A DNA stretch of 64,000 bases from Branchiostoma lanceolatum (GCF_035083965.1 NC_089738.1:8272734-8336733); one strand, 5' to 3'; positions 30,983 to 43,490 are shown, counted from the stretch's first letter. Made by a program: numbers and translations. The notes: generated by a model not told the origin, from the letters alone.

Positions 30983-31779
30983 GCGGTGCTATTGTTTAGG
31001 GAATGCGCAAACTGACATCCGCACTGTTGCTGCCTTCATGTAACGCTACACATGTTTTGGCTCTCTCTGTAAAGCCTAGAAGGACGAAGGTATGCTTGGC
31101 GGTCAGTTTATCAATCCAGAAAGTCAAAATACAAGGAGTTTTGACGGTAGGCTTCTGAGTTTACCTTTCAGCTGGTGATAAAGTAGTCAAAGGACCTCCA
31201 AGGAGCGGGTCTTACGTTCTTGAGTGTTCAAGAAGAAGTAACAAAGTCAAGGGTTAAGGAAACTAAGGCGGGACGGATTACAGTCAAGGTTCGCTTGTCG
31301 TCAGGAGGCCGGCCAAGTTAAGACATTATCGTAACTTCCGAAGGTGACGTCAGTAGGCCTAGGGGTACTCGGTAACGCCCGAGTGGTGGTCTGGGAAGGC
31401 CGACGCCACCCGACGGAAGTGCCGACGGCGACTTTCGTGACGTCCGGAGATTCCCGAATGGCGCGTCGGAGACTTTTCGTTAAAGATCGCACGGGTCCGC
31501 CTGGCAAACTCTTTTCGATGTCAAGGACACAGGCTGACAGTATTACTCAGTGTGTAAAGATGGAACAACTAGAGCGTCCTCTCTGACTATTGCTTCAAAA
31601 ATACACTCTTCCGCTTTGTTTTTATCCTAGGTAACCCTAGAACTTCCGATGCCTTGCTCGGTAGTCTTTTGCCGTACGCCGGAGGAAAAAAACAACACTT
31701 TCTAACCCTGGAATGTGAAAAAGCTAGATTAAGCCGTACAAGACTGCGCGTTTATATTTGTGTGTGTCTATGTGTACCG

Positions 31780-31780
<1 letters not shown>
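30983..31780. other. GC-richer non-coding segment, unassigned
   Basis: Around 31250-31530 GC rises and several TGACGTC-type words occur. Short frames on both strands conflict and none is recognised. It could be regulatory DNA upstream of the 30.7-kb promoter. Confidence 0.3.

Positions 31781-31860
<80 letters not shown>
31781..31860. repeat. (TG)n microsatellite
   Basis: About 39 uninterrupted TG units, followed to about 31910 by imperfect TGTGTG/CTCTGTG runs. Confidence 0.97.
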
Positions 31861-32469
31861 CTCTGTGTGCCTCTGTGTGCGTGCTTTTGTGTGTGTGTAG
31901 TGTGTGTGGTGAGGGGGTGTCTCAGTGAACCCCACCCCCAAAACCAATGCAACGTAATGTTGGCTGTCACAAAAAAACGGCCCGTCCTACCGCAAAAATG
32001 TACAGGGATATATGCGTGACCTACACTGAATAGGTACAGTCAGAGTGTGCTTCCGTGCGAACTGTGTGTGACACCTGGGGTCAGGGGGCACCAGCCATTG
32101 TCTCTCCTGAACACAAGTCAACGTTTTGTCAACATGGCATGAATGGACAGTTTGCTGATGTCGACAGGAACACATTTGACTCATCCAGCAGAGGACCCAC
32201 AACTTAATGTAAATAGAGCATGAAAAGAGGTATCTTGTTCGTTCCGTATTGACCTAAAGTCGCCACTTTGAGTCACCAATAGCGATTTAGAGATAGGGCT
32301 CATTCCAATACTCTCCATGGCGACAGAAAGAAAACGGGACAAAATAGAATGCCTGACAAAAACGTCTAAAACACGTCTAAAACTAGCCGGAACATTTTTC
32401 TGCTTGGACAGCACCATTCCAAGTGGTTAACTGGTAGCGGAAACTGAAGTATTGTGAACATTGGAAATT

Positions 32470-33366
32470 AAGGTTTATTAAATAAACATTGAGTGATGAA
32501 AGAAAGAGAAGGAACTTGTCATATTTTCCCTGAAGAACTGGTTCAATGACCGAGTTTTGTGAGTGTCAATTTGAAATAAAACCAACTGCCAACTCTAGGT
32601 TATGGTTTGCACCTGTCGTATACGTTTGATACCTGTCGGTGTATGCCATGTCAGGGTTTCTGAGAGCGTACTGTTCTTCTAGTTTGTCTACTTGTGGCAG
32701 TGAAATTGTAGGGCTGTATTCAACTGTTAGAAATTATTAAATTATATCTATTATACTTTATACCTTAGTTCTGAAAGATAGGATAAAAGAACTGAAGCTG
32801 CTTCAAGCGACCACTGATTTTCGACAGAATATATTTCTCTGCAAGAAAAGGTTGGATGGAAAGATTGTGACCTTTTCTGACTTGCCCCGCTGTCTAACAG
32901 CCATCTTATCTGTTAGAAAACGAAGCAAGTTAAAAATCACAATCTTTTCATCCTACCTCTGCTTAGAGAGTCATATACATGTATTCTGACGAAAATCAGT
33001 GGTCACCTGAAGCAGCTTCAGTTTTCTTTTATCTTGTCTTTCAGAACTAAGGAATAATAAAGTAAAATATATATAGTATTACCTTTATGCTAACTGACAG
33101 TTAAAAACAGCACTAAAATGTCACTGCCACGATTACAAGGACGCCACCAAAGAAGAATGGTACCCTCTCAGTAAATGCTGACACGACATACACCAACATG
33201 TAAATACGACAGACGCAAGCCATAACCAAAAGTTGACAGTTGGCTTTATTTACAAAAAAATGACCAGCTTTCTGGAACTCGGGCATTGAACCTGTCAGTT
33301 CTTCGGAGAAAATATGACGAGTTCCTTCCCCTTCTTTCATCACTCAATGTTTATTCAACAAACCTT
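32470..33366. mobile_element. Foldback element with a second foldback inside it
   Basis: Outer arms: AAGGTTTATTAAATAAACAT (from 32470) and the inverted ATGTTTATTCAACAAACCTT (ending 33366). The arms pair imperfectly over about 130 bp. Between them lies an independent foldback (about 32738-33079) whose arms share CCTTAGTTCTGAAAGA, CTGAAGCTGCTTCA and GACCACTGATTTTCG in inverted order. No coding content. Confidence 0.75.
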
Positions 33367-34229
33367 AGGTTCCAGCCGGACGTGGTAAACCGGACGCACA
33401 TACTCTAGGTCAAATGTGTGGGAACAGATGAGTTTCTTCGGTCAGTTTTCTGTTGTGAGATTTTTGTGTGGGATGGTTGCTTTACCAACTAACCTTGTTA
33501 CGGCCTTGGGTGGGCCTCGGTGAAGTTGGTTTTACTATAGGTTCACCAAAACAAATTTGAAGCATCCTTGGGCAAGCTGTGGGTATGTCATGCAAATGTC
33601 AGCTTTCATTGAACGAATTCGAAAAAAAAATCTTGTCGAAGATTCTTGTCACTTATCAGTCTTATCATTAGCTTGCTACAAATCCTACCACAAAATATTG
33701 ATAATGACCTTTATTGTACATTCATGCCCTATCACGGGTTAAGTACAGGCACATAGATACAAAATACATGGTAATGTTCATATAATGACACACAGGTTTT
33801 CTAATACTAATCTAAAACAATGGTTCTAAAACTACTCTAATTCATAGGTTCGGCTTCTTCTCGTCTCTTTGTGATGTTAGAAATATGAGTTGAGATGTGC
33901 TTGTTTAATAATGTATGGTCAAAACGCATCATAATAAAAATGAATTTCTCAACATTAGACATAAATTGAAAGTGTCGAAACGTTCCCATAATACAATTAA
34001 AGAAAACATCTCTATCGTTGCTATATAAACTACAATCTACAATATTGTACGTAAACAACAAATGCGGCATGCAGCGTCTTTAAACAAGTTAAGTACTAGT
34101 CCGCTTCGATAGTCGCTCGGGTACCAGGGATATATTCATGTTTGTGTCAAATACCTACACGATAGAATAAAGAATACAAACTCTCACAGCAGTTACAGTT
34201 TTTTTTTCATCAATTTGATACTACGAAAA
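33367..34229. other. Non-coding, diverged retroelement-like tail
   Basis: About 33730-33960 resembles 24100-24300 (shared GGCTTCTTCTCG, then a variable stretch and GAGATGTGCTT/AGATGTGCTTT), suggesting a dispersed repeat. No gene seen. Confidence 0.4.
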
Positions 34230-34520
34230 CGTGGTGGCGTCGCGTTGGCGTAACGGACGGTGTTTGGCCCTGGCATGCCACCGATGTTGTGCCCTTAGGA
34301 AAGGTACTTTAGACGACGTTCATCACTCCGCCCAGGTGTAAAAATGGGTACCTGACTTCGGTTGGGAGTGTGTGCAAAAGGCGGTGGAAGGAGAGGAATG
34401 GACTCCACCTTCCAATACCGTGCCCCAGACACAGTGGATAACAACCCACTGCCCCCCAAAAGGCTATAGGACTATCTTTACTATGAAAAGAAGGGGGTGT
34501 AGTTAACATCAATTTTGCTA
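34230..34520 (+). mobile_element. tRNA-derived SINE-like element
   Basis: The head GGCGTCGCGTTGGCGTAACGG is followed by a central core GTTGTGCCCTTAGGAAAGG and CCGCCCAGGTGTAAAAATGG. The same core order is found on the - strand in 50170-50560. Confidence 0.65.
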
Positions 34521-34540
34521 TTCAGTCCTTTTTCATAGCC

Positions 34541-34643
34541 TGGGTGCCATCCTATTTCTACCGGGGCTCCTACATTCGCTACGCTAATTCTAATTTTTAG
34601 GGTAGCGAATGTAGGAGCCCCGGTAGAAATAGGATGGCACCCA
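34541..34643. mobile_element. Perfect 42-bp inverted repeat, 19-bp loop
   Basis: Arms 34541-34582 and 34602-34643 are exact reverse complements. They begin TGGGTGCCATCC and end GGATGGCACCCA. Probably a minimal foldback MITE. Confidence 0.9.
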
Positions 34644-34828
34644 GCGGCTACTTTTTCAGACTAACAACAAAAAAAAACTAAGCCGTCCGATTCCAGGCTT
34701 TACCAACTTCAACAGGTGAGACGGGCCGTGGGGACAGTCCTATTTTGGTGACCACACTGTTTATCTAATGATTAGCCCCATCTCTATGGGCGTTTTCTTA
34801 AAACTTGTTCAGTACCTAACATACATAC

Positions 34829-34930
34829 AACAGCAAAGTTTATTGACACAACAAAGTACAGCGACTTCCGTAAGGTCTACTACATCTAACATAATACATA
34901 CAAACAAACAAGTAGCTACAAATGTATTAA
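34829..34930 (+). repeat. Retroelement-tail-like repeat
   Basis: TTTATTGACACAACA, then AGTACAGCGACTT, GTCTACTA and ATCTAA. The same order occurs at about 48488-48570, inside the BRICHOS gene. Confidence 0.6.
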
Positions 34931-36250
34931 AGTATTTGTTCAGTAGTTCAGTCTCTTCTTTGGTCCCCTCCCTCAAGTTTTTGTGTACAATAAAAACCTC
35001 ATTTACATGGGCGTTGCTCTTGTACGCTCCCATAGCCATGCTATTGTGGCGCTACTAGTGGTTACGTACACGTTAAGGTGTGTCGTACTTGGCGAAGGTG
35101 TTGTCTTAACAACTTAAATGCACGTCTATTGTCATTAGAGACAAAACATGGATTGTACAAGCCTTGAGCCGTCTCTTTGCTTGACGTGAATCCTTAAAGC
35201 TAAGGCTGAAACATGTCATTCGTGCGGAGGTCGAGGACGTATTGTTTGCCCCTGGATCATGCAGTGTTTACTTTTCGTTGACCGTGACGTTTGTTTTGCG
35301 GTTTGCCTGCAGTCGTCATTCTCGCCGCCAGAAGGCGCCGCTGGCTTGTGTGACGCAATATTTGTCCAGCGGCTTTACTTGCCTAGCGCCTATCAGTTCC
35401 AGCGAATACAAAAGAACTTTATTGCACGACAATTGTAAACGATACAATGTAATGTATGGCAATAACTATTAAATACGGTACAAAATAGAGGTATAGAATA
35501 AAACTTAACATCCTAATACTAAAATAATAAGGGCTAGCAATACATGGAAAAGCTTATTGAATCTGGGTAGGGTCCCCCGACGTATATCAAAACGTTTCCT
35601 CCGTAATTCTTCTAATATTCCCAAAAGACGACAGAAACTTGAGAGAAAAGCTTTCGTTAAATTCAAGACTCGAATCCAAGTTTGGGATTGGCTCCAGAAT
35701 CAAGCTATGCTTGATAGGGTGCAGTTATTGTAAATGTCGCAAGGTGGGGTGAATGTGAAGGACACTTGTCAAAGCACGTATGCCCCAGAAGGGTATTGTT
35801 GATATATTACAGAAGTGACAACAACGGGTCAACTGACGTTCACAACGTGGGTACACCGAGAGATAGATCATAGCAAGTAAGACTAAACTTTCTTAAATGG
35901 CGATTGACACTTCAGTCTGTAATATAAACCGCGACTTAAGCATGTTACCAAGACGTTACGTAATAAGCTGTATTTCTGAAACAAAACGCCTTATTCTGAC
36001 GTCATGGAGCTGGTGCTTTGGCATATTTAGCATATCGCATGTGATCATATTGAATAATTTCAGAACGAAAACGCAGCTCAGCTTTAAAAATATGTTTAAA
36101 GCAGAAGATTATGATTTAAGACTCGTCGGTTCACGTGTATAGATTTAGTCAATACGTACGTAGATCTTTGTATTATTTTTTACATGACAAAAAATGACCG
36201 AGCGTTCTTTGTGGCCTCTCTGGTAAAATTACCCAACGTACTGACAGATA
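34931..36250. other. Upstream of NT5C1, no gene seen
   Basis: Contains a short TTTATTGCACGACAATTGTA stretch (about 35409) resembling one in the HAS-B intron. No coding exon recognised. Confidence 0.4.
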
Positions 36251-36418
36251 TATATATAAAGTGACACCTAATTTTCATCTTTTGGTTTCTCGCCATAGAT
36301 TTTGAACGCAGTTGCTTTGAAACCTATCCAGTACAAGGCCGTCTGTCCAGAAATAGATATAGCCAAGAAAATTTACAGTTGACGAATAGCAGAAATATTT
36401 GAGCTGTCCGGACGTAAG
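36251..36418 (+). promoter_or_regulatory. NT5C1 promoter and predicted 5' UTR exon
   Basis: TATATATAAA at 36251-36260, then about 130 nt and a consensus donor GTAAG|GTGAGT with the exon ending at 36418. The next acceptor (TTATTAG, 36783-36789) opens the exon carrying the ATG at 36828. Confidence 0.5.
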
Positions 36419-36827
36419 GTGAGTAATATGATATGGATGATACGTACATAGTCATCATAACAAACTATCATCTTACTACAATAAAAATGATATAGATAGA
36501 CTGTTGTTTACATCGATCATATCGAATGATAAAATTGAAGATTGACATACGTACTATACTCGCTGTCGAGACGCTGTCGGATTTTTCGGTACGCCAGATT
36601 TCTAACTAGTCCCTTGCATGGTAACGTTAAACATAAATATGTTATAGCCCTGTTGTATATTTATTTGGAGAGAACAGCGCAGGGACGTAAGGTGTTATTT
36701 TACTGTGTTTATTATTGTAATCACTTCAATAACTTCACTATGATAACTTTCACTCTCACTTCATGTGAAAACTTTCTCTTTTTTATTAGGGCGACAAAAA
36801 AATACCAACCGACAACAACTTTACGCC

Positions 36828-39800
36828 ATGGCAGCTTCATTATATGACATAGTACAGCCGGTAGGACAAATCTTTAAATAGATTTTGATATTCAGTCCTT
36901 ACAACACATATTGTATTCGAGAATTGTTGGTATCATTATAAATGGTAATATTTTTCCGTTCCTGTTTTGAACAACCTACTGTAATGATTCTCGTGTGGTA
37001 GATAGCTTATGGACTTGGGAAGGAGTGGTGTACATTTGCGCCTCCTAGCTACTTCCTTTGCAAGTGCAGTTATTTTTTTCATGATGACTTTGCAAACATT
37101 TTTTTAAAGATGACATTGAAAACAGCAAGACCCAAAGAATGAAAGATGGATTTTCATGGCTTCTTGCTTCTCATAAACCACATTGTTGTGCCCATGTATT
37201 GCTTACAGTTTCTGTTGTCTAAAATCATAAAAATCACGTTTTATATAAAAAGAGGGTAAATTCGTCTTTCACTGCCTCAAAAGAATAAGTCAAACCCAAA
37301 CAAATCTAGCACCATGTATATCTTAGAATGTAGTATAACTACATTGAATGTAGTCTCTAATATCATTGTATTGTTTTCATTATTATATGTGTCCCTTGTA
37401 GAAATGTACTTGCAATTAGCCCTTGGACATGTATTTGTAAATTGTACTATTACTTATTTTCCCTAGCCTAAGGACACAAGGAACACCCTGACCATAGCCC
37501 TGTCAGCACGAGCGCTGTTTGATCTAGAGACCGAGGACAGAGTGTTTCAGGAACATGGGCTGGAGGCTTACATACAGTACATGGTGGAGAGGGAAGAGAC
37601 ACCGCTACCAAAGGGGCCAGCGTTTGAGTTTGTCAGGGTAAGAATCACTGATAAACAGCGGATAGCCCTACGTTAAGGCACCCCTATGTTCTGATGCTCC
37701 TATGTTCCAACACCCCATGTTCTGGCACCCCTATGTTCGGATGCCCCTTTATTTGTTCCAACATTCATTGCTACATTTAGACACCGCTATGTTAGAGCTA
37801 GGGTTAGGGAGGGTGTTGGAACATATATGTATAACGTTATAGGGGTAGTGTGGAAACATATAAGGGTGTAGGAACATAGATGTGTCTGAACATAGGGTTG
37901 TTGTCATATAGCGGTGGAAACCTTAAAGATGTTGTCTTACTTGTAGTATATGCTTACAGAGAGTTGTATCTCTTAAACGTTACATGGAGCACTGAGAAAA
38001 AAAATTGAGTGAAGTGTGTTGTAACTTATGATGCAGATACATTCATCAAACAATTTTTTGTCATACAAATTTTCAGAATTGAAAGGTTATGACAGAAACG
38101 ACCATTGACAAGGATATCCATCAACCTTTTCTGTCATAAGACAACTGGAATTTGTACAATACATCCACAAATGCTCCAAGATTGTCTCCAGTTTGATATA
38201 ATATTCATCTATGATATTGTACAATGTACATGGTAGAGCCCTTAGCGAAGCAACAGGTTCGGAGTGTAATGTTATAAGGTGTTAGTCTGCATTTGTTTGT
38301 TTATTTGTATTTTTCAGTCTGCTTTAGCCGTCAATGATCAAATCCGACAGCTGGACCCAAAGGACACAGAACTGTTTGACATCGTGATCGTGAGCCATAA
38401 CCACACGCAGGCAGCGGTCAGACTTATCAACTCAATCAACCACTATGGTGAGGCACAGGTTTGTTTGTTACCTCCATAAAAATGGAGGTATTGTTTTAGG
38501 TGTGTGTGTCTGTCTGTATATCTGTTGGTGTTTCCAGATACCAGTATCTGTGGTCACAATAACTTAAGAACCATTGGATGGATTTTGATGATATTTAGTA
38601 TGTAGGTATGTGTTCGAACGACAAAGGTAAGGTCGATTTTAGGCCCCCTGGTGTGTGACTTTGGTACTGCAGCAGAACTTTTTGCATCTCATGTTGTGGA
38701 CATGACAAGATATGGTCAAGATTTTTTAGGTGGTAGATACCTCTTATTTGTATTGCATAACTACACAGTAAACCAAACCATTTTTTGCACTTTGGTATGT
38801 ACAAGACGTTAGGTTTGACCTGCTCACAGCATGATTTGTCCCAACTCTAAGTGCAGTGAGTTTTTAAACATGCTCAAGTTGTGGCTCTTGCTTTAAGACA
38901 GGACCTTTGGCTTATAATCTCTTCCAAAGGACGGCAACCCCTTCCAGTAAGGACAGTTGGAATTCAAATCCTCCATAGAGAGATTGAGTTGCTCATTCCT
39001 TGGCCAATGATATTGTATAAAAACTTGCCATGAATCTAATATACTTTCTGCTGGGGTATCTGGATACATGATTGCACATACTAACGAACAGAACAGAGAT
39101 AGGACTGGACAATGTCAGAAATATGAACATTTCATACTAGGCACAGCATTTGAACGCTATTGCATTGATCGGGTTTCAAAGTTTAGCTAAATGTCAATTG
39201 TTCAGGTTTGGGCGGCGACGTAAAGCCGGCAGCCCCGTTTATGAGGGAGCTTTAGGTGTAAGCCTCAAGCATCAAACCTCTGCACGTAAAAGAACCCAAC
39301 ACACTTATACACGTATCAAGAAGAGTAGGGGTGACCCAGTGTACTTGGCAAAACAATGCGAGCAATAGCAAAGCTGCATTGCACCACCACTAGCTACTTG
39401 AAGAAGCATCATGCTTAAACCTCAATTGACTCTTGAGGATGACTGCTTTACCTTTACTTTAGGTCTGTGTTTGGAGCGACTGTCCCTGACTGAAGGAACG
39501 GACCCTACCACGTACCTGGAGGCCTGGGGGGTGGACCTGTTCCTGTCTCCTGAGGAGGAAGATGTTAGGAGAGCCATACAAGCAGGTAAATTGCTACCTT
39601 ATCTTATTTTTAAAAAGATTATGGCTCTTGGTGGCAAATGTGCAAATGTTGGCACATTGGCGCACCGAATCTGTGTGTAATTTTGGGCACTCTTTTAGTC
39701 ACTCTACCTAAGGCCACAGCAAGTAAATTTTATGGATGACATCCTCCGCAGACTCCAAAATTAATGAGATAGGGCGGAAAAAAAACAAGGCGGGCCAAAA

Positions 39801-42157
39801 AAAACAAGATTCCTATATTTTCGAATTGAGGCGACGAAATATGATATCATGACCAACAGGTCTTTTAGTCCTGTATTCAACCAATGTATTAGTCCTGTAT
39901 TCATTCATATATAATATAAAACCTCCTTGATTCAACAGTAAACATGTCCTTGTAGATGTGTAAACATCTCAATCTTTAGACTAACTACAACAAATGCAGT
40001 TCTAAAAAGAGCTTGTTGTACCATCATCTGTAGCAACCACACTGGGTATCTATATGCGATGAAGCACCTTGTGTATACAGCTCAATTATCTAGACCTCCC
40101 CCATTATTTATCTAATGTCCTTGCTAGAACAAATGCAGAAAACAGCTTGTTATTATATCATCATGGGCAGGAACTACACTGGGTATTCATATGCAATGAA
40201 ACACCTTAGACTGTCAACGTTTACGACATGTTTGCAAATTTTTGGCATGTTGACCACCGTCGGAGGGCAATGAAATTTCTTGTTTTTTATTTCGAAATCA
40301 GACGAAAATTAATGAGCGCGCTGATGTCATCCATAAAAATTACTTGCTGTGGCCTAATGTACAGAATATTGTTTAAATTGTATTTCCCAAGGGCACAACG
40401 TGGGGGCATGGTGAGTATCAAACCTATCTGACCTATTGGTCCTGAGCCCAACGCTCTCACCATTACACTACTTGGATGCCAATGTCAATGCCAGTTATAC
40501 ATGCTGAAATAATGATATGCCTTAAGTTATTGCATCAAGTTTTATCTTTTTTTAGGCACAACTTTTCTGCACTTGCTGAACTCGCAGGTTATGCTGCAGT
40601 AAAGGTTTATAAGTATGACAGACAATGAAGACCCTACAATGTCTGAAACATAATGGCATGTCATTCAATACATCTAACTAAACATGCAAGTATGGCATGG
40701 ATTAGTACAAACTTAAAAAAAGACATGTTCCCTTACCTTTAGGTTACCCAGCAGCGGTGGTTTACAAGTCAGACGTTGCGGACCTCCCCCACGACGAACT
40801 CCGTATCGTGTTTGACGGGGACGCCGTGCTGTTCTCAGATGAGGCGGAGAGGGTGTACCAGGAGGGAGGCTTTCCGCTCTTCTTAAAAAACGAGACGGAA
40901 AAGGTCGCCACACCACTGGATGAGGTAAAAACTGATTGCAAGAGTGAAAATAATGAAATGTACTCTAAACCAATTATGCATACTGAAATACTAATCCGTG
41001 AATAATTTTATCAGGTTGGTGAATGACTGAATAGCAAGGTTCTTTTTTGACAACCACGTATTTAACACCAGCCAACGTTTGGATGACTGTCTGTCATCTT
41101 CATCAGGGCATAGCGGACTGGTTTGATTGTGCACTGGAGCTACAATAATTGTGAACCAGCAACACCGATAGCTTCAGTGCACAGTGAGAATCCAGTCAGT
41201 ATTGCCCTGATGAAGATGACAGTCATCGAAACGTAGGCTTGTGTTAGATACCGGTACGTGGTTGTGAATAAAGATCTTTGCTATTCCAAAATATAAATCT
41301 TACACTAGATGTAACAAGTAAGATGGGTACTTTTTAGAAATTTAATGTATGTAATAACAAACCATGGCTGACAATCCTAAAGCCTGCATCCCTTTCCAGT
41401 AGCATGCAAGTCGAGCAAGCAACAACTGTCAACTCTCAACAGGTCAAGAAGGAAGATTGCTAGACATCATGACCATGCATGATGCACCTGTATGACATGA
41501 AATTGTCAGACAACATTCATATAGATGGTAAGAGAAGGAATAGGTTATTCATGGATAAGCAAATTTCCCAATACTTTTGATGCTCAATTATACATTTATT
41601 CTGCAAGAATGGGAAACATTATTAATAAGCTCAGCCTGTTAGATTTATGTATATGTATTAAAAAAACTACAATTTGGAAATCAAGCTAACAGTAATTCTT
41701 AGATCAGAACCTCTTGAATATACTATCGTTCTACATACTGTGTGTCAACTTTGATGCCATATTCCCGCAGGGTCCTATGACGAAGTTTGCCTTGAGGATT
41801 TCTGCACTACAGGAAAAGTTTCACAAGAAACGAGTACCATGCCCCATCCGCACTTACCTCCTAACGGCCAGGTCCGGCGCGAGCACGGGAAAACGTGCCA
41901 TCCTCACCCTCCGTCACTGGTGCCTACAGATTGACGAGTGTAATTTCAACGCGGGAGCGGGGAAGGGCGCCATGTTGAGGGCCATACGGCCACATCTGTA
42001 CCTTGACGATTCACAGAAGAACATTGACGCGGCTCTACAAGAAAACATCTGTGCAGCCAGAGTACTGTATGGTGTACAAGACGAAGGGACTGAGAGAAAG
42101 CAAACACAGAAAGAACCGAGAAAGAAAAATATCAGTGAGAGCAATGGAGAAAAATGA
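36828..42157 (+). CDS. NT5C1: Cytosolic 5'-nucleotidase 1 (AMP-type)
   Basis: Soluble enzyme that dephosphorylates AMP (and other NMPs) to adenosine, feeding purine salvage and adenosine signalling. Six coding exons: 36828-36860, 37467-37637, 38318-38447, 39463-39585, 40743-40924, 41771-42157. All junctions are GT-AG and phases match, giving 341 residues. Family marks: LTIALSARALFD near the N-terminus, VRLINSINHYG, the central acidic motif DGDAVLFSDEAERV, and the C-terminal CPIRTYLLTARSGAS. Human NT5C1A is 368 residues and begins with a longer Pro-rich leader; here exon 1 gives only about 11 residues before the conserved core, so the first exon is the least certain part. The protein ends in a Lys-rich tail. 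Introns hold several repeats. It is convergent with POLE3. Confidence 0.9.
37680..37925. repeat. Minisatellite of CACCCCTATGTTC units, partly inverted
   Basis: In NT5C1 intron 2. CCCCTATGTTC-like words repeat about every 14-16 bp, then the inverse GAACATA..GGGG appears from about 37820. Confidence 0.65.
38470..38740 (+). repeat. Dispersed repeat with terminal hairpin
   Basis: In NT5C1 intron 3. Hairpin ACCTCCATAAAAATGGAGGT at 38470-38489, then GTGTGTCTGTCTG, a GATGATATTTAGTATG block and AAGGTCGATTTTAGGCCCCC. Same family as 11994-12395 (inverted) and 48881-49540. Confidence 0.7.
39180..39420 (+). repeat. SINE-like dispersed repeat
   Basis: In NT5C1 intron 3, ending just before exon 4. Inverse of 12905-13085: CCACTAGCTACTTGAAGAAG, AAGCCTCAAGC, AAGAACCCAACACACTT. 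Confidence 0.6.
39712..40354. mobile_element. MITE, 643 bp, TAA target duplication
   Basis: In NT5C1 intron 4. Ends GGCCACAGCAAGTAA and TTACTTGCTGTGGCC, with TAA on each side. Very similar to 25886-26561; the main differences are small deletions after the first 100 bp and near position 250. Confidence 0.87.
40390..40490 (-). repeat. tRNA-like SINE head
   Basis: On the - strand TAGTGTAATGGTGAGAGCG resembles a tRNA A box and AGGTTTGATACTC a B box. No intact tRNA cloverleaf, so a SINE head rather than a tRNA gene. Confidence 0.5.
41029..41287. mobile_element. Inverted Penelope-like tail pair with hammerhead-like core
   Basis: In NT5C1 intron 5. The right half has CTGATGA (41207-41213), a self-pairing GATGAC/GTCATC stem, GAAA (41228-41231) and later AATAAAGATCTTTGCTATTC. 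The left half is a diverged inverted copy in which GAAA reads CAAA. CTGATGA-stem-GAAA is the hammerhead ribozyme core, a known component of Penelope-like element tails. Confidence 0.55.
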
Positions 42158-42662
42158 TATTCTAAGATCTATTATATGTCTTCTGTTATGTACAAAACAG
42201 ACTAAGTTTGAAAGGTTTTTATTGACATTTGTAAATCTGTTTTAGACCTTGGTAGACAGCCAACATAGAAAGAACATTATGGCAAAGAATACTTAAGTAA
42301 GAACAATGAAGAGAATTGAAATCTAAAGATCTTGAATACATGTAAAAAGACTGTACCTTAAAAAGTTTTTTCTTAGACCTTAGGACTACTGTTGGGGCAA
42401 AGTAGGAGGTACTATATAGGGGAGAAGAGGCCTGTGTACTGTTACAAATGTTTGTTTTTTTTAAATCTCAGGTACATGTATCTAATACATATACTACGTA
42501 TACTGTTTTTCACTGTGACAGGTAAAACTTGATCTAACTGATAACAAAAGTAACAAACTTGTCGTATGGTGTTCTCATTAAAGTCAGGGAATACTGATAA
42601 CTCTTATACAAACTTTAAGGTGAAAAGGAATTCAAGATAGCCAGGACTGCTAGAAACAATGC

Positions 42663-42674
42663 TTTATTAATAAA
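42663..42674. terminator. Palindromic two-way poly(A) signal
   Basis: GCTTTATTAATAAAAGC reads AATAAA on both strands. It lies about 510 bp past the NT5C1 stop. On the - strand POLE3 has a closer AATAAA near 43519-43514. Confidence 0.5.
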
Positions 42675-43010
42675 AGCATAGGATCACATTTTCTCAGACA
42701 GTGCTCTATACATGTAACATTACATATGCGTTCTATACACATGTACACCAGTAGAAATACATAGTATGTATCAATGTCCTTGCTATTGTATTGGGAAGAG
42801 TACTGGAATGAATGTACGTACTATAGAATTTATATGAAGTTTGTAAAACTTCAGAAAAAGACATCAATATTTCAATTACAATTTCTGTTTCATCATTAGT
42901 TGAGTCAATATTTTCTATCCATAAGAATACACTGAGTTACTAAATACACAAAAATATTGATGGCCATACTTCATATGATCCTCCTCTAGTACAAAGCATA
43001 GGTTACTGTA

Positions 43011-43490
43011 ATTCTTGTTTCTTTCACTGTAACTTTATGTTCACGGTTTTTACGGTCACCTCTGTACCGTGAACTTATCATCATGAAAAAAAGCTGTTGT
43101 TAGTATTTAATATTATGATTCCTTCACACACCCTTTCTGTAAATCACTTGCCGCCACAGTGAAGTTTAAGTTCAGTGAGAATGTCAATTTTCCTTACACC
43201 GTGAAATTTTGCTACCATGAATATACTAGTAAAGTGAATTACGAATACTACAGTAACTTGATTACACAGGTCAATTTTGCAAGTGGTATTCAATTTCACG
43301 GTATGTAGAAAATGGAGGTGTTGGAAGGCCATGTTTGTGGCGGTTTTAAGTTCACGGTTGAAATAAGGTGGTAGGTGGGCAGAAGACAAAACAAGCATTT
43401 TTAAGGGAACTTTAAGTTCACGGTAAATAAGTCACTACAAAAACCATGAAAATTAATCAACAGTGAAAATTTAAACATTTACAGTAGCTA
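43011..43490. mobile_element. Two diverged MITEs of the TACTGTAA family
   Basis: Blocks bounded by TTACTGTAA and CTACAGTAA (about 43011-43257), and a second block ending TTTACAGTAG near 43487. Repeated TTCACGGT and its inverse ACCGTGAA inside. It sits in the gap between the convergent NT5C1 and POLE3 genes. Confidence 0.55.
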
